A stretch of 64,000 bases of DNA from Geobacter sp. DSM 9736 (GTDB taxonomy: Bacteria > Desulfobacterota > Desulfuromonadia > Geobacterales > Geobacteraceae), in NCBI RefSeq assembly GCF_900187405.1, contig NZ_LT896716.1, positions 124,001-188,000 of the forward strand, written 5' to 3'. The position numbers and the translations under genes were made by a program. Every line of letters starts with the position of its first letter. Position 1 is the first letter of the stretch. Below, in pieces: positions 32,792-41,972 of the stretch. The notes under the pieces were generated by a model. It did not search any database and was not told the DNA's origin. It worked only from the letters and a program-made list of their open reading frames with translations.

Positions 32792-35700
32792 CTACTCGCC
32801 TGTATTTCTTCTTCCGAAGCGCAGGTAGAGAGAGGGCAGCACGATCATGTTGAGGAGCGTCGAGCTGGCAAGCCCTCCGAGGATGACCACCGCCAGCGGA
32901 GACAGTATCTCGTTCCCCGGCTTGTCGGCTGCGATGGCGAAGGGAACCAGGGCGAGCCCCGCCGCAAGGGCCGTCATCACCACCGGGCGCAGGCGCTCCT
33001 TTGACCCCTGCACCACGGCCTCCCACAGCTCTTTCCCTTCGTGCTCCATCAGGTGCTGGTAGTGTGATACCAGCAGGATCCCGTTCCTCGTGGCGATGCC
33101 GAAGAGGGTGATGAAGCCCACCAGCGAGGCGACGCTGATGACCTTGCTCGTGAGGTAGACGGCGATGATACCGCCGATGAACGCCAGGGGCAGGTTTACC
33201 ATGACCAGGAATGCAGTGCGGAACGAACGGAACTCGGCATAGAGGATCACCACGATGAAGAGCAGGGAGGCGATGCTTAGGAGTCCAATGGTCCGGGTGG
33301 CCTGCGCCTCGCTCTCGAACTGCCCGCCGTACTCGACGAAGTAGCCCGCCGGCAGCTTCACGTTCCGGTCGATCCGTTCCTTCACGTCATCGAAGACGCT
33401 GCGCAGGTCACGTCCCGCCACGTTGGCCTGTACCACTATCTTGCGCTGGACGTTCTCGCGGCTGATGCTGTTCGGTCCCTTGGCCGAAACCACTTCGGCA
33501 ACCGCCGAGAGCGGCACCTTCACACCAGTGGGGGTATCTACCAGTACCTGGCCGATGGCGCCTATTTCCTGCCTCGCGACCTCCGGAAAACGCACCACTA
33601 TGTCGAAACCCCGGTCCCCTTCCAGGGTACGGGATACCGTTTTCCCGGCCATGGCCGTTTCCACGGCTTCGGCAACCGAACCGACCGTGAGGTTGTACTT
33701 GGCCAGCTCGCTTCGCCGGGGGGTGATCCGCACCTGGGATATGTCCGCCTGCTGCTCGACCGACAGGTCGGCTATTCCGGGAACCCCCTCCATCTGCGCC
33801 TTTATCTCCTCGGCGATGGCCCGGTTGCGGAATAGCTCCGGTCCATACACCTTTATCGCCAGGTTCGCCATCGTTCCGGAGAGCATGTGGTCGATGCGGT
33901 GGCTGATGGGCTGGCCGAAGGTCACGATGATACCTGGGATTGTTCCCACGCTCTTTCGCAGCTCCGCGAGAACATCCGGGAGCTTCCGCCCCTTCATATC
34001 GAGGGTCGCTTCTATCTCGGAAGCGTTAGGGTATTTGCCATGCTCGTCCAGTTCGCCCCGCCCCGTTTTCCGTGCCGTCTTTGCGATGTTGGGATGATCG
34101 AGCAGTATCTTCTCCACCCGTCCGGCAACTTCCGCCGATTTTTCCAGTGAAGTCCCCGGTGCCGTGGCCACCAGCACCGTCAGCGATCCCTCGTTGAAGC
34201 CGGGAAGAAAGGAACGGCCAGTCTGTGAGAGCGGAATCATGGCGAGGAGAAACGCTGCGGCAGAGCCGGCGATTACCAGCATCGGCCGACGCACCGAGAG
34301 TTCAAGCATCGGCTGGTATACCCTCTGCAGCCATCGCATCACGGGACCGTCACCCTCTTCGGCCATGAATTTCGCGCGGGGGAGAAGATAAGAGCACATG
34401 GCGGGGGTAACTGTCAGGGCTACAAGCAGCGAAGCGCCGATGGAGACCATGTAGGAGATGCCCAGCGGCTTCAGAAGCCGACCCTCAATCCCGGAGAGAA
34501 AGAAGAGGGGGATGAACACCAGCAGGATTATGAGCGTCGCGTTGACGATGGATGAACGGATCTCCTTGGAGGCATCGAAAATGACCTCCAGGGCAGGATG
34601 GCGCTCCTCCGGCGGCCTGTGCGCATTCTCCTTCAGGCGGCGGAAGACATTCTCCACGTCGATGATGGCGTCGTCGACGATGACCCCGATGGCGATGGCC
34701 ATTCCTCCCAGTGTCATCGTGTTGATGGAGATGTCGAAGATTCGCAGGGCGAATATGGCGAATATGAGCGACAGCGGCATCGCCGTTATGGAGATGAGGG
34801 TGGTCCGCAGGTTGCCGAGAAAGAGGAAGAGGATGACGATGACGAGTCCCGCCCCCTCGATCAGCACCCGCTGGATGTTCTTGAGAGCGAGTTCGATGAA
34901 GTTGGACTGGCGGAAGATGTTGGTGTCGATGGTCATCCCTGCAGGAAGGGTCTTCTTCAGCTCTTCGAGCTTCGTTTCAAGCCGCCTGGTCAGTTCCAGC
35001 GTGTTCGCGTCCGGGTGTTTCTGGATCGCTATGAGTATGGCGGGCTTCAGGTTCACCGAGGAATCTCCCACCCTGAAGGCGGAACCTATCTTCACCTCAG
35101 CCACATCGCGGACCATGATGGGGATGCCGTTTCTGGTGGCCACCACCGAGTTCTCCAGGTCCGCCGGCGATTGTACCCGTCCCACACCCCGGATCAGATA
35201 ATCCTGCCCCCGTTCCTTCATCACTCCCGCAGCGAAGTTCTCGTTACTTCCCTTGACGGAGGCGAGCACCTCGTTAACCGACACGCCGAATGCCGCCAGC
35301 TTCTGCGGATCGGTTTCCACGACGTACTGCTTGCTTTCCCCACCGATGGTCACGACCTGGGATACCCCCGCCACAGCCATCAGCCGTTTCCTGACTACGA
35401 AATCGGCCGTTTCCTTGAGGGCTTTCAGGTCATGGCGGTCGCCGGTGACCGCGATGTACATGATCTCCCCCATGATCGAGGAGATGGGCGCCAGCATGGG
35501 GAGCGTGCCGGCGGGGAGCGTTCCTCCTACGAGCTGCAGCTTTTCGTTCACCACCTGCCGGGCGCGGTAGATGTCGGTTCCCCAGGTGAATTCCACCCAT
35601 ACCGTGGAGAGGCCGGGGGTCGAGGCGGAGCGGACCCGCCGGACACCTGTTGCGCCGTTCAGGTTGCTTTCGATCGGGTAGGTGATGAGGGTTTCCACCT

Positions 35701-35878
35701 CTTCCGGAGCCATACCCTTTGCTTCTGTGAGAATCGTTACCGTCGGTGCCGTCAGGTCGGGGAGGACGTCGACGGGCATCTTTACAGTGACGTAGGTGCC
35801 GGCAATGAGGATCAAGAGCGAGGCTATAACGACAATGAGCCTGTTTTCCAGGGCGAGTCGTATTATTTTATCAAGCAT
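32792..35878 (-). CDS. Heavy-metal efflux RND pump (CusA/CzcA family)
   Basis: A 1028-residue inner-membrane pump with the 12-helix RND layout: TM1 at about 11-30, a large periplasmic loop, a helix group at 335-540, a second loop and a last group at 850-1010. The proton-relay segment of TM4 reads GGMAIAIGVIVDDAIIDVEN, closer to the CusA type than to the DFG type of CzcA. It exports metal ions across the envelope with the adaptor and TolC partner upstream. Repeat R1b separates it from the adaptor gene and R1a follows it. Specificity cannot be read from sequence. Confidence 0.95.
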   Translation of the reverse strand: MLDKIIRLALENRLIVVIASLLILIAGTYVTVKMPVDVLPDLTAPTVTILTEAKGMAPEEVETLITYPIESNLNGATGVRRVRSASTPGLSTVWVEFTWGTDIYRARQVVNEKLQLVGGTLPAGTLPMLAPISSIMGEIMYIAVTGDRHDLKALKETADFVVRKRLMAVAGVSQVVTIGGESKQYVVETDPQKLAAFGVSVNEVLASVKGSNENFAAGVMKERGQDYLIRGVGRVQSPADLENSVVATRNGIPIMVRDVAEVKIGSAFRVGDSSVNLKPAILIAIQKHPDANTLELTRRLETKLEELKKTLPAGMTIDTNIFRQSNFIELALKNIQRVLIEGAGLVIVILFLFLGNLRTTLISITAMPLSLIFAIFALRIFDISINTMTLGGMAIAIGVIVDDAIIDVENVFRRLKENAHRPPEERHPALEVIFDASKEIRSSIVNATLIILLVFIPLFFLSGIEGRLLKPLGISYMVSIGASLLVALTVTPAMCSYLLPRAKFMAEEGDGPVMRWLQRVYQPMLELSVRRPMLVIAGSAAAFLLAMIPLSQTGRSFLPGFNEGSLTVLVATAPGTSLEKSAEVAGRVEKILLDHPNIAKTARKTGRGELDEHGKYPNASEIEATLDMKGRKLPDVLAELRKSVGTIPGIIVTFGQPISHRIDHMLSGTMANLAIKVYGPELFRNRAIAEEIKAQMEGVPGIADLSVEQQADISQVRITPRRSELAKYNLTVGSVAEAVETAMAGKTVSRTLEGDRGFDIVVRFPEVARQEIGAIGQVLVDTPTGVKVPLSAVAEVVSAKGPNSISRENVQRKIVVQANVAGRDLRSVFDDVKERIDRNVKLPAGYFVEYGGQFESEAQATRTIGLLSIASLLFIVVILYAEFRSFRTAFLVMVNLPLAFIGGIIAVYLTSKVISVASLVGFITLFGIATRNGILLVSHYQHLMEHEGKELWEAVVQGSKERLRPVVMTALAAGLALVPFAIAADKPGNEILSPLAVVILGGLASSTLLNMIVLPSLYLRFGRRNTGE

Positions 35879-35891
35879 GGAATCTCCTAAG

Positions 35892-36013
35892 AAGGTTGTT
35901 GAAAAACAGCCATCTCGCCGCCGTCCTCGAAAGCCGCCTTGTGCGGCGTAGCGCTGCTACGCCTCCGTGGGGCTTTCTGCGGGTGCGACGATCTGACCGT
36001 TTTTGAACAACCT
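35892..36013. repeat. MITE-like repeat R1, copy b
   Basis: 122 bases, same terminal inverted repeats and nested palindromes as copy a, in the adaptor-pump gap. A further lone right end, TTGTTCTTGAACAACCTT, lies at 36059-36076, 46 bases beyond it. Confidence 0.9.
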
Positions 36014-36079
36014 GAGCTTTTTCAAGAATCTGCTAAAGGTCGGGTGAAACTATCTAGATTGTTCTTGAACAACCTTCTC

Positions 36080-37783
36080 CTAGTGGGCATGTCCGGCATG
36101 GGGGTCAGCACCTTTCCCCGCAGTCGCTGCCAGCTTGACGTAGTAGGCACCTTTCGTCACCACACGTTCGTGAGGCTGGAGCCCTTCCACCACTTGAACA
36201 TGGCCTTTGTCCTGAGCCCCTATCTTTACCTCCCGCCGCTCGAATGCTTCCCCTGAGGTCTGGACGAAGACGAACCAGCGACTCTCATCCTCGACAAGCG
36301 CTTCCTTCGGCACAGTCAGGGCGTTCCTTGCTTCTCCGGTACGTATCGCCACGTTCGCGAACATTCCGACCTTGAGCCGGGCCCCCGGGTTCGGTACTTC
36401 GAAAATAACCGGCAGCGTACGTGTCTGCGGATCGAGCATGTCTCCGACCGTGACGAGCCGCGACGGCCGGAATTCCCCATCGAGTCCGGTAATGGTAAAG
36501 GTCGCTCCCGAGGCCAGAGCCGCCTTGCCGGCATCGGCCGCCGGAAGATTGGCTTTAAGCCAGAGGGTGCCGGTATTGACCACTCGCAGGATCGGCTGTC
36601 CGGCCTCGACCCCCTTGCCGTTGGCGGCGTTGATCTCCACAACGGTGCCGCCGACGGGTGCCCGAACGGCAATCCGGCCGTTGCCGGCATCCCCCCTGAT
36701 GCTGTTGACGGCTCTTTCAAGCGGCTCCAGCGCAGCCTTCGCACTGGACAGTGTCAATTCCGCTTCCTCGACCCGTTTCAGCGGGGCTATCTTGGCCTCG
36801 TAGAGGCGCTTCGCCCGGTCGTACTCCTTCTGCGCAAGCGCGACCCGGTTCCTTGCTTCGGCATACCCCGCAGTCAGTTGGCCCATGCCCCCTTCCTGGC
36901 GCACCGGGGGTTCGATGTAGGCTACGATCTCCCCCTTGGTAACTTTTTTGCCGATAAAGGGAAGCGATTTGCTGCCGGAGATGATCCCTGCCAGCGGTGC
37001 CGAAACGATCGCCTCCGCATTTGAGACCGGCAGCAGTTCTCCCATGGTCGAGAAATAGGTGGCGAGGTCCTTTCGCACGGCCGGCTGCGTCATGAATTCG
37101 GTCACCCATTGCTGTTCCTTGAGAAAGGGTATGGTGCCGCCACCGGTTCCGGTGATCACGGTCGCCACTTCCTCCCCATGGTGGGCTTCTTCGGTCTCAC
37201 CATGATGTGCTTCTTCGGTCGCACCCTCATGGTCATGGTCGTCATGCTCCGATTCGGCGTGCTCTTTCTGGTGCGCCTCCTCTTTCTTCGGAGTCTCGGG
37301 GTGTTTCCCCTTCTCGTGCGCGGCATGGGCTTCGCCTTTCCGCACCACATGCACGTGCGGAATGGTTATCGTGTCGGCAAACCCCGTGCCTTCAGGAATT
37401 ATGGCGAGGGAGTATTCCCCCTCCTTTGCCAGGGTCAGTCCGGCCTGATAAATTCCCGGACGGGCGGGCGCCGGTATCGTGAAGGAGGCGGGTGCCCCGG
37501 CGGCCGGTGTAAATACGAGCTTCAGCGACCCCTGGTTGACCGGTTTCCAGTCGGCAAGCCGCGTGAGGTGGATCAGAAAATCCGTCTTTTCTCCCGCCAC
37601 CGGCTCTGCGAACTCCATGAACACTTCCGATTTATCCGAGTATGCCGTTATCTGGACCTTTTCCTCCTCATGCTCGTTGGCGGAATGAGTATCCCCATGT
37701 TCCCGGGAAGTGCATCCGGCGAAAAGGGCAGCGGAGAGCAGCAGCATCGGCAGATATTTGTAAATGATTCTCCAGGTTTTCAT
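36080..37783 (-). CDS. His-rich periplasmic adaptor (HlyD/CzcB type) of the efflux system
   Basis: A 567-residue lipoprotein (lipobox LFAGC). Residues about 35-150 form a beta-rich extra domain. Residues about 150-205 are a linker dense in His and Glu (DDHDHEG, EEAHHGE twice), likely a metal sink. Residues about 230-555 are the adaptor proper: barrel-sandwich hybrid (VSAPLAGIISGSKSLPFIGKKVTKGE), helical hairpin, lipoyl and beta-barrel parts. The C-terminus is again His-rich (ADPHAGHAH). It bridges pump and outer-membrane channel. The ATG overlaps the end of the TolC-like gene (ATGA). The extra N-terminal domain makes it longer than usual CzcB proteins. Confidence 0.92.
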   Translation of the reverse strand: MKTWRIIYKYLPMLLLSAALFAGCTSREHGDTHSANEHEEEKVQITAYSDKSEVFMEFAEPVAGEKTDFLIHLTRLADWKPVNQGSLKLVFTPAAGAPASFTIPAPARPGIYQAGLTLAKEGEYSLAIIPEGTGFADTITIPHVHVVRKGEAHAAHEKGKHPETPKKEEAHQKEHAESEHDDHDHEGATEEAHHGETEEAHHGEEVATVITGTGGGTIPFLKEQQWVTEFMTQPAVRKDLATYFSTMGELLPVSNAEAIVSAPLAGIISGSKSLPFIGKKVTKGEIVAYIEPPVRQEGGMGQLTAGYAEARNRVALAQKEYDRAKRLYEAKIAPLKRVEEAELTLSSAKAALEPLERAVNSIRGDAGNGRIAVRAPVGGTVVEINAANGKGVEAGQPILRVVNTGTLWLKANLPAADAGKAALASGATFTITGLDGEFRPSRLVTVGDMLDPQTRTLPVIFEVPNPGARLKVGMFANVAIRTGEARNALTVPKEALVEDESRWFVFVQTSGEAFERREVKIGAQDKGHVQVVEGLQPHERVVTKGAYYVKLAATAGKGADPHAGHAH

Positions 37784-39096
37784 TTGTCTCCTCCGTCCGC
37801 TTCCTTGAACTCCGTTCCCGTCGCCGCTTCAAGTCTTGCCAGGGCTGTGTTCCTGTTGTGCAGAGCGGAGAGGTAATCCTCGTTTACTTCCGCAAATTTC
37901 TTCTGCTCTTCGATTACTGGGAGAATACCCAGCTCACCCAGCCGGTAAGCCTCCTGAACCACTTTGAGGTTCTCGTTCATCTGCGGGATGATCTCCTGGC
38001 CGTAGATCTTTACAAGCATCTCGGCATTGATGAACTGCCCATGGGCCGACTCCACCTCTTGCTCGATACGCCGGCGGAGAGACTGGTACCGGCTTTCTGC
38101 GCTGCTTTTTCTTGCGCCGGCTTCATGGATTCCGGCCTGATTGCGGTCGAAGACCGGGAGCGGAACGGATAGCTTCAGCCCTATGAGGTTGTCCGTATCG
38201 CGATCCTCAAGGTTGCCGATGGAGGTCGATGTTCTTTCCCTTGTGAACGAAATGCCGGCGGTTATGTTCGGAAGCCGATCGGCCTTTGCGAGCACGACCT
38301 CAGCTTCTCCTTTTTCGCGTTCCGTCTCCAGTGCCTTCAGATCGGCGCGATTCAGGGCTGCCGACTTCATTGAGGAGAGATCGGTTTCGAAGTTAGTGCC
38401 GTAGGGCAGGCTGGTCAGGCTGCCGGTTACTTCCGGGCTTTGCGACACGGGAAGCCCCGTGCGCACTGAGAGTTGCAGTCGCGTTGCAGCAACCTCGCGG
38501 TCCGCAGCGCTTCTTCTCCCCTCGCTTCGGGCAGTCTCGACTTTGGCGAGATTCACGTCGAGTTCAGGAACGTCGCCGGCGGCGAACCGCTCCCTCGTGA
38601 TGCCCAGGAGCTGGCTGTTCAGCTCATGGTATGTATTGGCGAGGGCCAGGCGGTCTTTCGCAAGCAAAAGGTCGTAATATGCGGTCTTTACATCAAGCAT
38701 TACCAGCCGTTGCGCATCCTGGAGACGCTTTTCCAGGGTGCCCAATTCAGCGTCGGTGACGGCCATGCGCTTCTTCCGCTTTCCGCCGGTCAGGAATTCC
38801 TGCGAAAGGCCGATGGAGATCCGATCCTCCGAGGAACTGCCGGTAAGAGCTCCGGTTTCCCCTTCCAGCTCAAGCACCGGATTGGTGTAGAGTCCCGCCT
38901 TCATTCTTCCTGCTTCGCCTATGCCGAGCTCGGCGCGAAGCGCCTTTAGTTCGCCGTTGTTCTCTCTCGCCATGGAGAGGAGCTCCTGCAGCGTGAAAGT
39001 TTTTTCTTCTGCCGCTGCCGTGGAGATGGCGGCACACAGCAGCGCCGAGGCAGCTATGAAAAGGCATGCCTGTTGTTTCAAGAATGTCGGATTCAA
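37780..39096 (-). CDS. TolC-like outer-membrane efflux channel (CzcC type)
   Basis: A 438-residue protein with signal peptide (residues 1-28) and two OEP repeats of long helices and strands. The typical motif appears as RLVMLDVKTAYYDLLLAKDRLALANTY and later IEQEVESAHGQFINAEMLV. The start is a TTG at 39096 with GGGAGG six bases upstream. It is coupled to the adaptor gene by a four-base overlap. It is the only outer-membrane channel in the two efflux operons, so it may also serve the divergent pump (inference). Confidence 0.92.
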   Translation of the reverse strand: MNPTFLKQQACLFIAASALLCAAISTAAAEEKTFTLQELLSMARENNGELKALRAELGIGEAGRMKAGLYTNPVLELEGETGALTGSSSEDRISIGLSQEFLTGGKRKKRMAVTDAELGTLEKRLQDAQRLVMLDVKTAYYDLLLAKDRLALANTYHELNSQLLGITRERFAAGDVPELDVNLAKVETARSEGRRSAADREVAATRLQLSVRTGLPVSQSPEVTGSLTSLPYGTNFETDLSSMKSAALNRADLKALETEREKGEAEVVLAKADRLPNITAGISFTRERTSTSIGNLEDRDTDNLIGLKLSVPLPVFDRNQAGIHEAGARKSSAESRYQSLRRRIEQEVESAHGQFINAEMLVKIYGQEIIPQMNENLKVVQEAYRLGELGILPVIEEQKKFAEVNEDYLSALHNRNTALARLEAATGTEFKEADGGDK

Positions 39097-39266
39097 TTGT
39101 TCCTCCCTGGTCTCCCGAAGGAGAGCCGAAAGCTGATTATGACAATTGTGGATGTGCCGGGTACCGCAGCACAGGTGCTCCAGAGTTACTTGATTGATTT
39201 TACTACAGCGGAGCCGAGAGACGCGGGTGGACGTCCTTCAGACGCACGAATAGCGGGATTTCTTTT

Positions 39267-39626
39267 TCAGGAGAGGTTTTGCGGAGGAATGAAGCGGTCC
39301 AGGTAGACTTCGGGAACTGCGCGGAAGGGCTCGAATACCCTCATCTGGCTTGAGTGTGGGGTGTAGGTCAGGGTTAGGGAGTAGAAAACGGCAGAGGCAT
39401 GGGAGTGCTGGTTGCAGCAGGAATCGTCGTGCTCCTGATGGCCCCCCTCCTGGGGATGTTCAGGATGCTGTCCGTTGGAGCAGTCATGGGCGTGAGACGC
39501 GGCTACGGGGGCGTGTTCATGAAGGCTGTCGGCATGGCGGCCATAGAAGGCGGCGTCCGCGGAGAAGACGAAGCTGAGCAGAAGTACGAAACCGATCAAT
39601 TTTTTAAACAGGAACGACCCGCCCAT
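39267..39626 (-). CDS. Small His-rich secreted protein with PEVYL-FIPPQN tail
   Basis: A 119-residue protein. The start at 39626 has TGGAG five bases before it; earlier ATG codons lack a site. A signal segment (KLIGFVLLLSFVFSADAAF) is followed by a His, Glu and Cys-rich stretch (HEHAPVAASHAHDCSNGQHP, HDDSCCNQHSH) and the C-terminal FRAVPEVYLDRFIPPQNLS. The protein at 41391-41741 has a Cys-rich middle and the same tail. Both stand near the head of an efflux operon. A periplasmic metal-binding function is likely but not known. Confidence 0.7.
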   Translation of the reverse strand: MGGSFLFKKLIGFVLLLSFVFSADAAFYGRHADSLHEHAPVAASHAHDCSNGQHPEHPQEGGHQEHDDSCCNQHSHASAVFYSLTLTYTPHSSQMRVFEPFRAVPEVYLDRFIPPQNLS

Positions 39627-39710
39627 GGTTCTCCATGTCCTCATCAATTCATTAGGACAATAAGCGAACAGCGGAACGGGTGTCAAGAGATTTGGAAGAG
39701 CTTCTCATTT

Positions 39711-41219
39711 TCAGTACGAGTGCTCCGGGTGAGCTCCGTACATGAACTCGACTCCGAGCCACACCGAATGTGCTTCCCCGCTTGCGAGATGGTCCACCCG
39801 GTCATAGTTGTACTGGAGGCGAAGGCGCGAGAACTCCGTCGGTTGCCAGGAGATGAGCGGCGATACCCGATGCCGGTCGTTACGAAAGGGGTCCGGCTCC
39901 CGTCCACCCATGCTCTCGCCGCTGCCGGTCGCGTAATCGTACCTCACTCCGGCGGCCCATCCGTGGTGGAAACCGAACAATACCTGTGTGTAGAGACCCC
40001 AGTCTCGGAGGTTCGCAGCCGGAAGGTCCACTACCTCGGCCGGATTGGAGTCATCGAAGAAGGATGCGGCTCGGTAATCCCGCTTCATGATCTCCGATTC
40101 CCAGGTGACGAAAGGCCACTTCATTTCCCCCTTTACCGGGCGCCACTTCAGGACCAGGTCGGCGCCGTAGATTAAGGTTTCAGCTCTCGGTCCGGTGGCG
40201 TTGGGGCCGTAGAGCCCGGAAAATCCGAGCTTCATCGTCAGGTCATCCGCAAGGCTCCAGGAGTTGTCGACGCGGGCCAGGTAGACCAGGTCCCTAAGGT
40301 TCCTGACCCGCCGGTTGACGAAAGGTCTTCCGCCAATAGAGCGTTCCTCGAAGAACTCCTCGTTGGCGAGGAAGCTGGCCATTGTCTCGCCGTTTGCATT
40401 CTGGGCACCCACATGGAGCTCTGAGGACCAGGGAAGGGGAGCGAGCCACCCCAGCCGGAAGCCCGGTCCGCGCATGCCGTCGGGACCGAAGAGCCGCGTG
40501 TTGATGACCGGCTGATCCTGCCAATGCCACTGGTGAGGGTGCAGCGGGTTGATCCTGCCGAATTCGGTGAAGAAATGCCCTGCCTCCAGCTGGAGGCCGA
40601 AGGGGCGGTGCTGGGTGGTGAGAAAAATCTCTTCCAGTTCTATCTGCGTTTCGCCGGTCAGCGGCTCAAGGAAAAAGATGATGTGCGCTTCGCCGGTCAT
40701 GAAGGGATCTACGGCACCCTTGAGGGAGAGCTCGATGTTCTGCACGGTGAATCCGCGCTTGCGCGGATCGTGCCCTCCCCCCTGGAGGGATTGCAGCGAT
40801 TCGTCGTCCTCCGTCGAGCTTCCGGCTGCAACGAGTGCATCCACCGAAAGGTCGATGAGCCGGGCCCTCGTGCTTGGCGGTTCCTCAGTCGCATGATCGT
40901 GGGGGTCGGCAGTGGCGGGGCGGGCATCCTGCTGTGCATCGGTGTCCCTTCCGGACTTCTCATGGTTCGGTCCTGCCCCTCCGGCCAACGGCTCTTTTTG
41001 CAGCATATCGAGGCGTCGCCGCAGGTCGTCTAGCTGCTTCTGCTTTTCCGCATCCCTGCGCAGGAGTTCCTCCAACTGCTTCTCCAGGCGTCGGGAGCTT
41101 TCCGCACTGCTGTCTTCCGCATATGCAGCGGTGAGGGATAGGCTGAGGAGCATGCCTGAGATGCCCAGCAGGGCGAGGGCTCGACAGGTGGTTTGAGTCA
41201 CGGTTAAGGTCTTTTGCAT
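39711..41219 (-). CDS. Outer-membrane beta-barrel protein with N-terminal coiled coil
   Basis: A 502-residue protein. The ATG at 41219 has AAGGA nearby and is followed by a signal peptide ending AAYAED. Residues about 28-70 are a coiled coil (RRLEKQLEELLRRDAEKQKQLDDLRRRLDML), then a Pro/His-rich linker and many amphipathic strands with the closing HSVWLGVEFMYGAHPEHSY. This resembles zinc-regulated TonB-independent or porin-like proteins in efflux loci, but I do not recognise a named family. It is the first gene of the minus-strand efflux operon, downstream of the promoter at 41265-41291. Confidence 0.75.
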   Translation of the reverse strand: MQKTLTVTQTTCRALALLGISGMLLSLSLTAAYAEDSSAESSRRLEKQLEELLRRDAEKQKQLDDLRRRLDMLQKEPLAGGAGPNHEKSGRDTDAQQDARPATADPHDHATEEPPSTRARLIDLSVDALVAAGSSTEDDESLQSLQGGGHDPRKRGFTVQNIELSLKGAVDPFMTGEAHIIFFLEPLTGETQIELEEIFLTTQHRPFGLQLEAGHFFTEFGRINPLHPHQWHWQDQPVINTRLFGPDGMRGPGFRLGWLAPLPWSSELHVGAQNANGETMASFLANEEFFEERSIGGRPFVNRRVRNLRDLVYLARVDNSWSLADDLTMKLGFSGLYGPNATGPRAETLIYGADLVLKWRPVKGEMKWPFVTWESEIMKRDYRAASFFDDSNPAEVVDLPAANLRDWGLYTQVLFGFHHGWAAGVRYDYATGSGESMGGREPDPFRNDRHRVSPLISWQPTEFSRLRLQYNYDRVDHLASGEAHSVWLGVEFMYGAHPEHSY

Positions 41220-41264
41220 GCTGCATCCTTTTCGAAGGCCTTTCACATTAAACAGGCTGAGGAA

Positions 41265-41291
41265 AGTATACAGAAAGATTTGCGATGTCAA
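41265..41291 (-). promoter_or_regulatory. Candidate promoter of the minus-strand efflux operon
   Basis: Minus strand TTGACA (41291-41286), 15-base spacer, TATACT (41270-41265). The spacer is shorter than usual. A possible plus-strand promoter, TTGAAT-N18-TATGGT (41321-41350), serves the divergent operon. Confidence 0.5.
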
Positions 41292-41390
41292 GCGGTTCCC
41301 AGGCAGGCTCTGACTTCTGTTTGAATTTGAGTTGTTTTGTCGGGTATGGTTCTGCTATCGTAGGAGCCACTCTTTCAGGTCAGGGTGCCC

Positions 41391-41741
41391 ATGTCCCGTT
41401 TTCTATGCAGATACATCTCGTTTCTGTTGATGATCGTTTCGCTCACCGTCTCGGTGACCGGGGCGTGCCGGGATGCGCAGGCAACGGAACTGGGGTGCTG
41501 TACGCAGCAGCTTCCCGGTAATCCTGACGGCACAGCGGAATCGTCACCGTGCCACGATGAGGAACGGGATTCATCCGGTTGTGATTCTTCCTGCTACTGC
41601 CCGGGGCAGGCTCCGTTGACCCCGCAACACCTTCAGATCGCCTACTCCCCTGACCAGCTTCCCTTGCGTTTCACCGACCCCTTAATGTTTTTCCCCGAAG
41701 TGTATCTGTCGAAGTTCATCCCCCCGCAAAACCAGGTCTAA
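41391..41741 (+). CDS. Small Cys-rich secreted protein with PEVYL-FIPPQN tail
   Basis: A 116-residue protein with an N-terminal hydrophobic signal (FLCRYISFLLMIVSLTVSVTG). The middle has ten Cys (ACRDAQATELGCCTQQ, CHDEERDSSGCDSSCYC), and the end is FFPEVYLSKFIPPQNQV. It shares only this tail with the protein at 39267-39626. It may start at ATG 41391 or at GTG 41385. It is the first gene of the plus-strand efflux operon. Metal binding by the Cys is inference. Confidence 0.65.
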   Translation: MSRFLCRYISFLLMIVSLTVSVTGACRDAQATELGCCTQQLPGNPDGTAESSPCHDEERDSSGCDSSCYCPGQAPLTPQHLQIAYSPDQLPLRFTDPLMFFPEVYLSKFIPPQNQV

Positions 41742-41742
41742 C

Positions 41743-41972
41743 AGGTTGTTGAAAACGAAGTTTCAGCGCAGCTAAAAACAGCCATCTCGCCGCCGTCCTC
41801 GGCAGACCGCTTTGTGACTTCGGCCTGCGGCCTCACCCTTCGGGCGCTCAATGCTGCGGTCCACTTTTGCAAGCAAATGTGTGCGGCGTAGCGCTGTTTA
41901 TGCCCCAGAGGGTACTACGCCTCCGTCGGGTCTACCTGCGGGTGCGACGATCTGTCTAGTTTTGAACAACCT
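41743..41972. repeat. MITE-like repeat R1, long variant copy c
   Basis: 230 bases with the ends AGGTTGTTGAAAA and TTTTGAACAACCT. Core segments match copies a and b (AACAGCCATCTCGCCGCCGT, GTGCGGCGTAGCGCTG, GCGGGTGCGACGATCTG), with an extra block of about 70 bases (from GACCGC to GCAAAT) in the middle. It starts right after the stop of the small Cys-rich gene. The rest of the gap to 42198 shows nothing further except the ribosome site AAGGAG. Confidence 0.85.
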
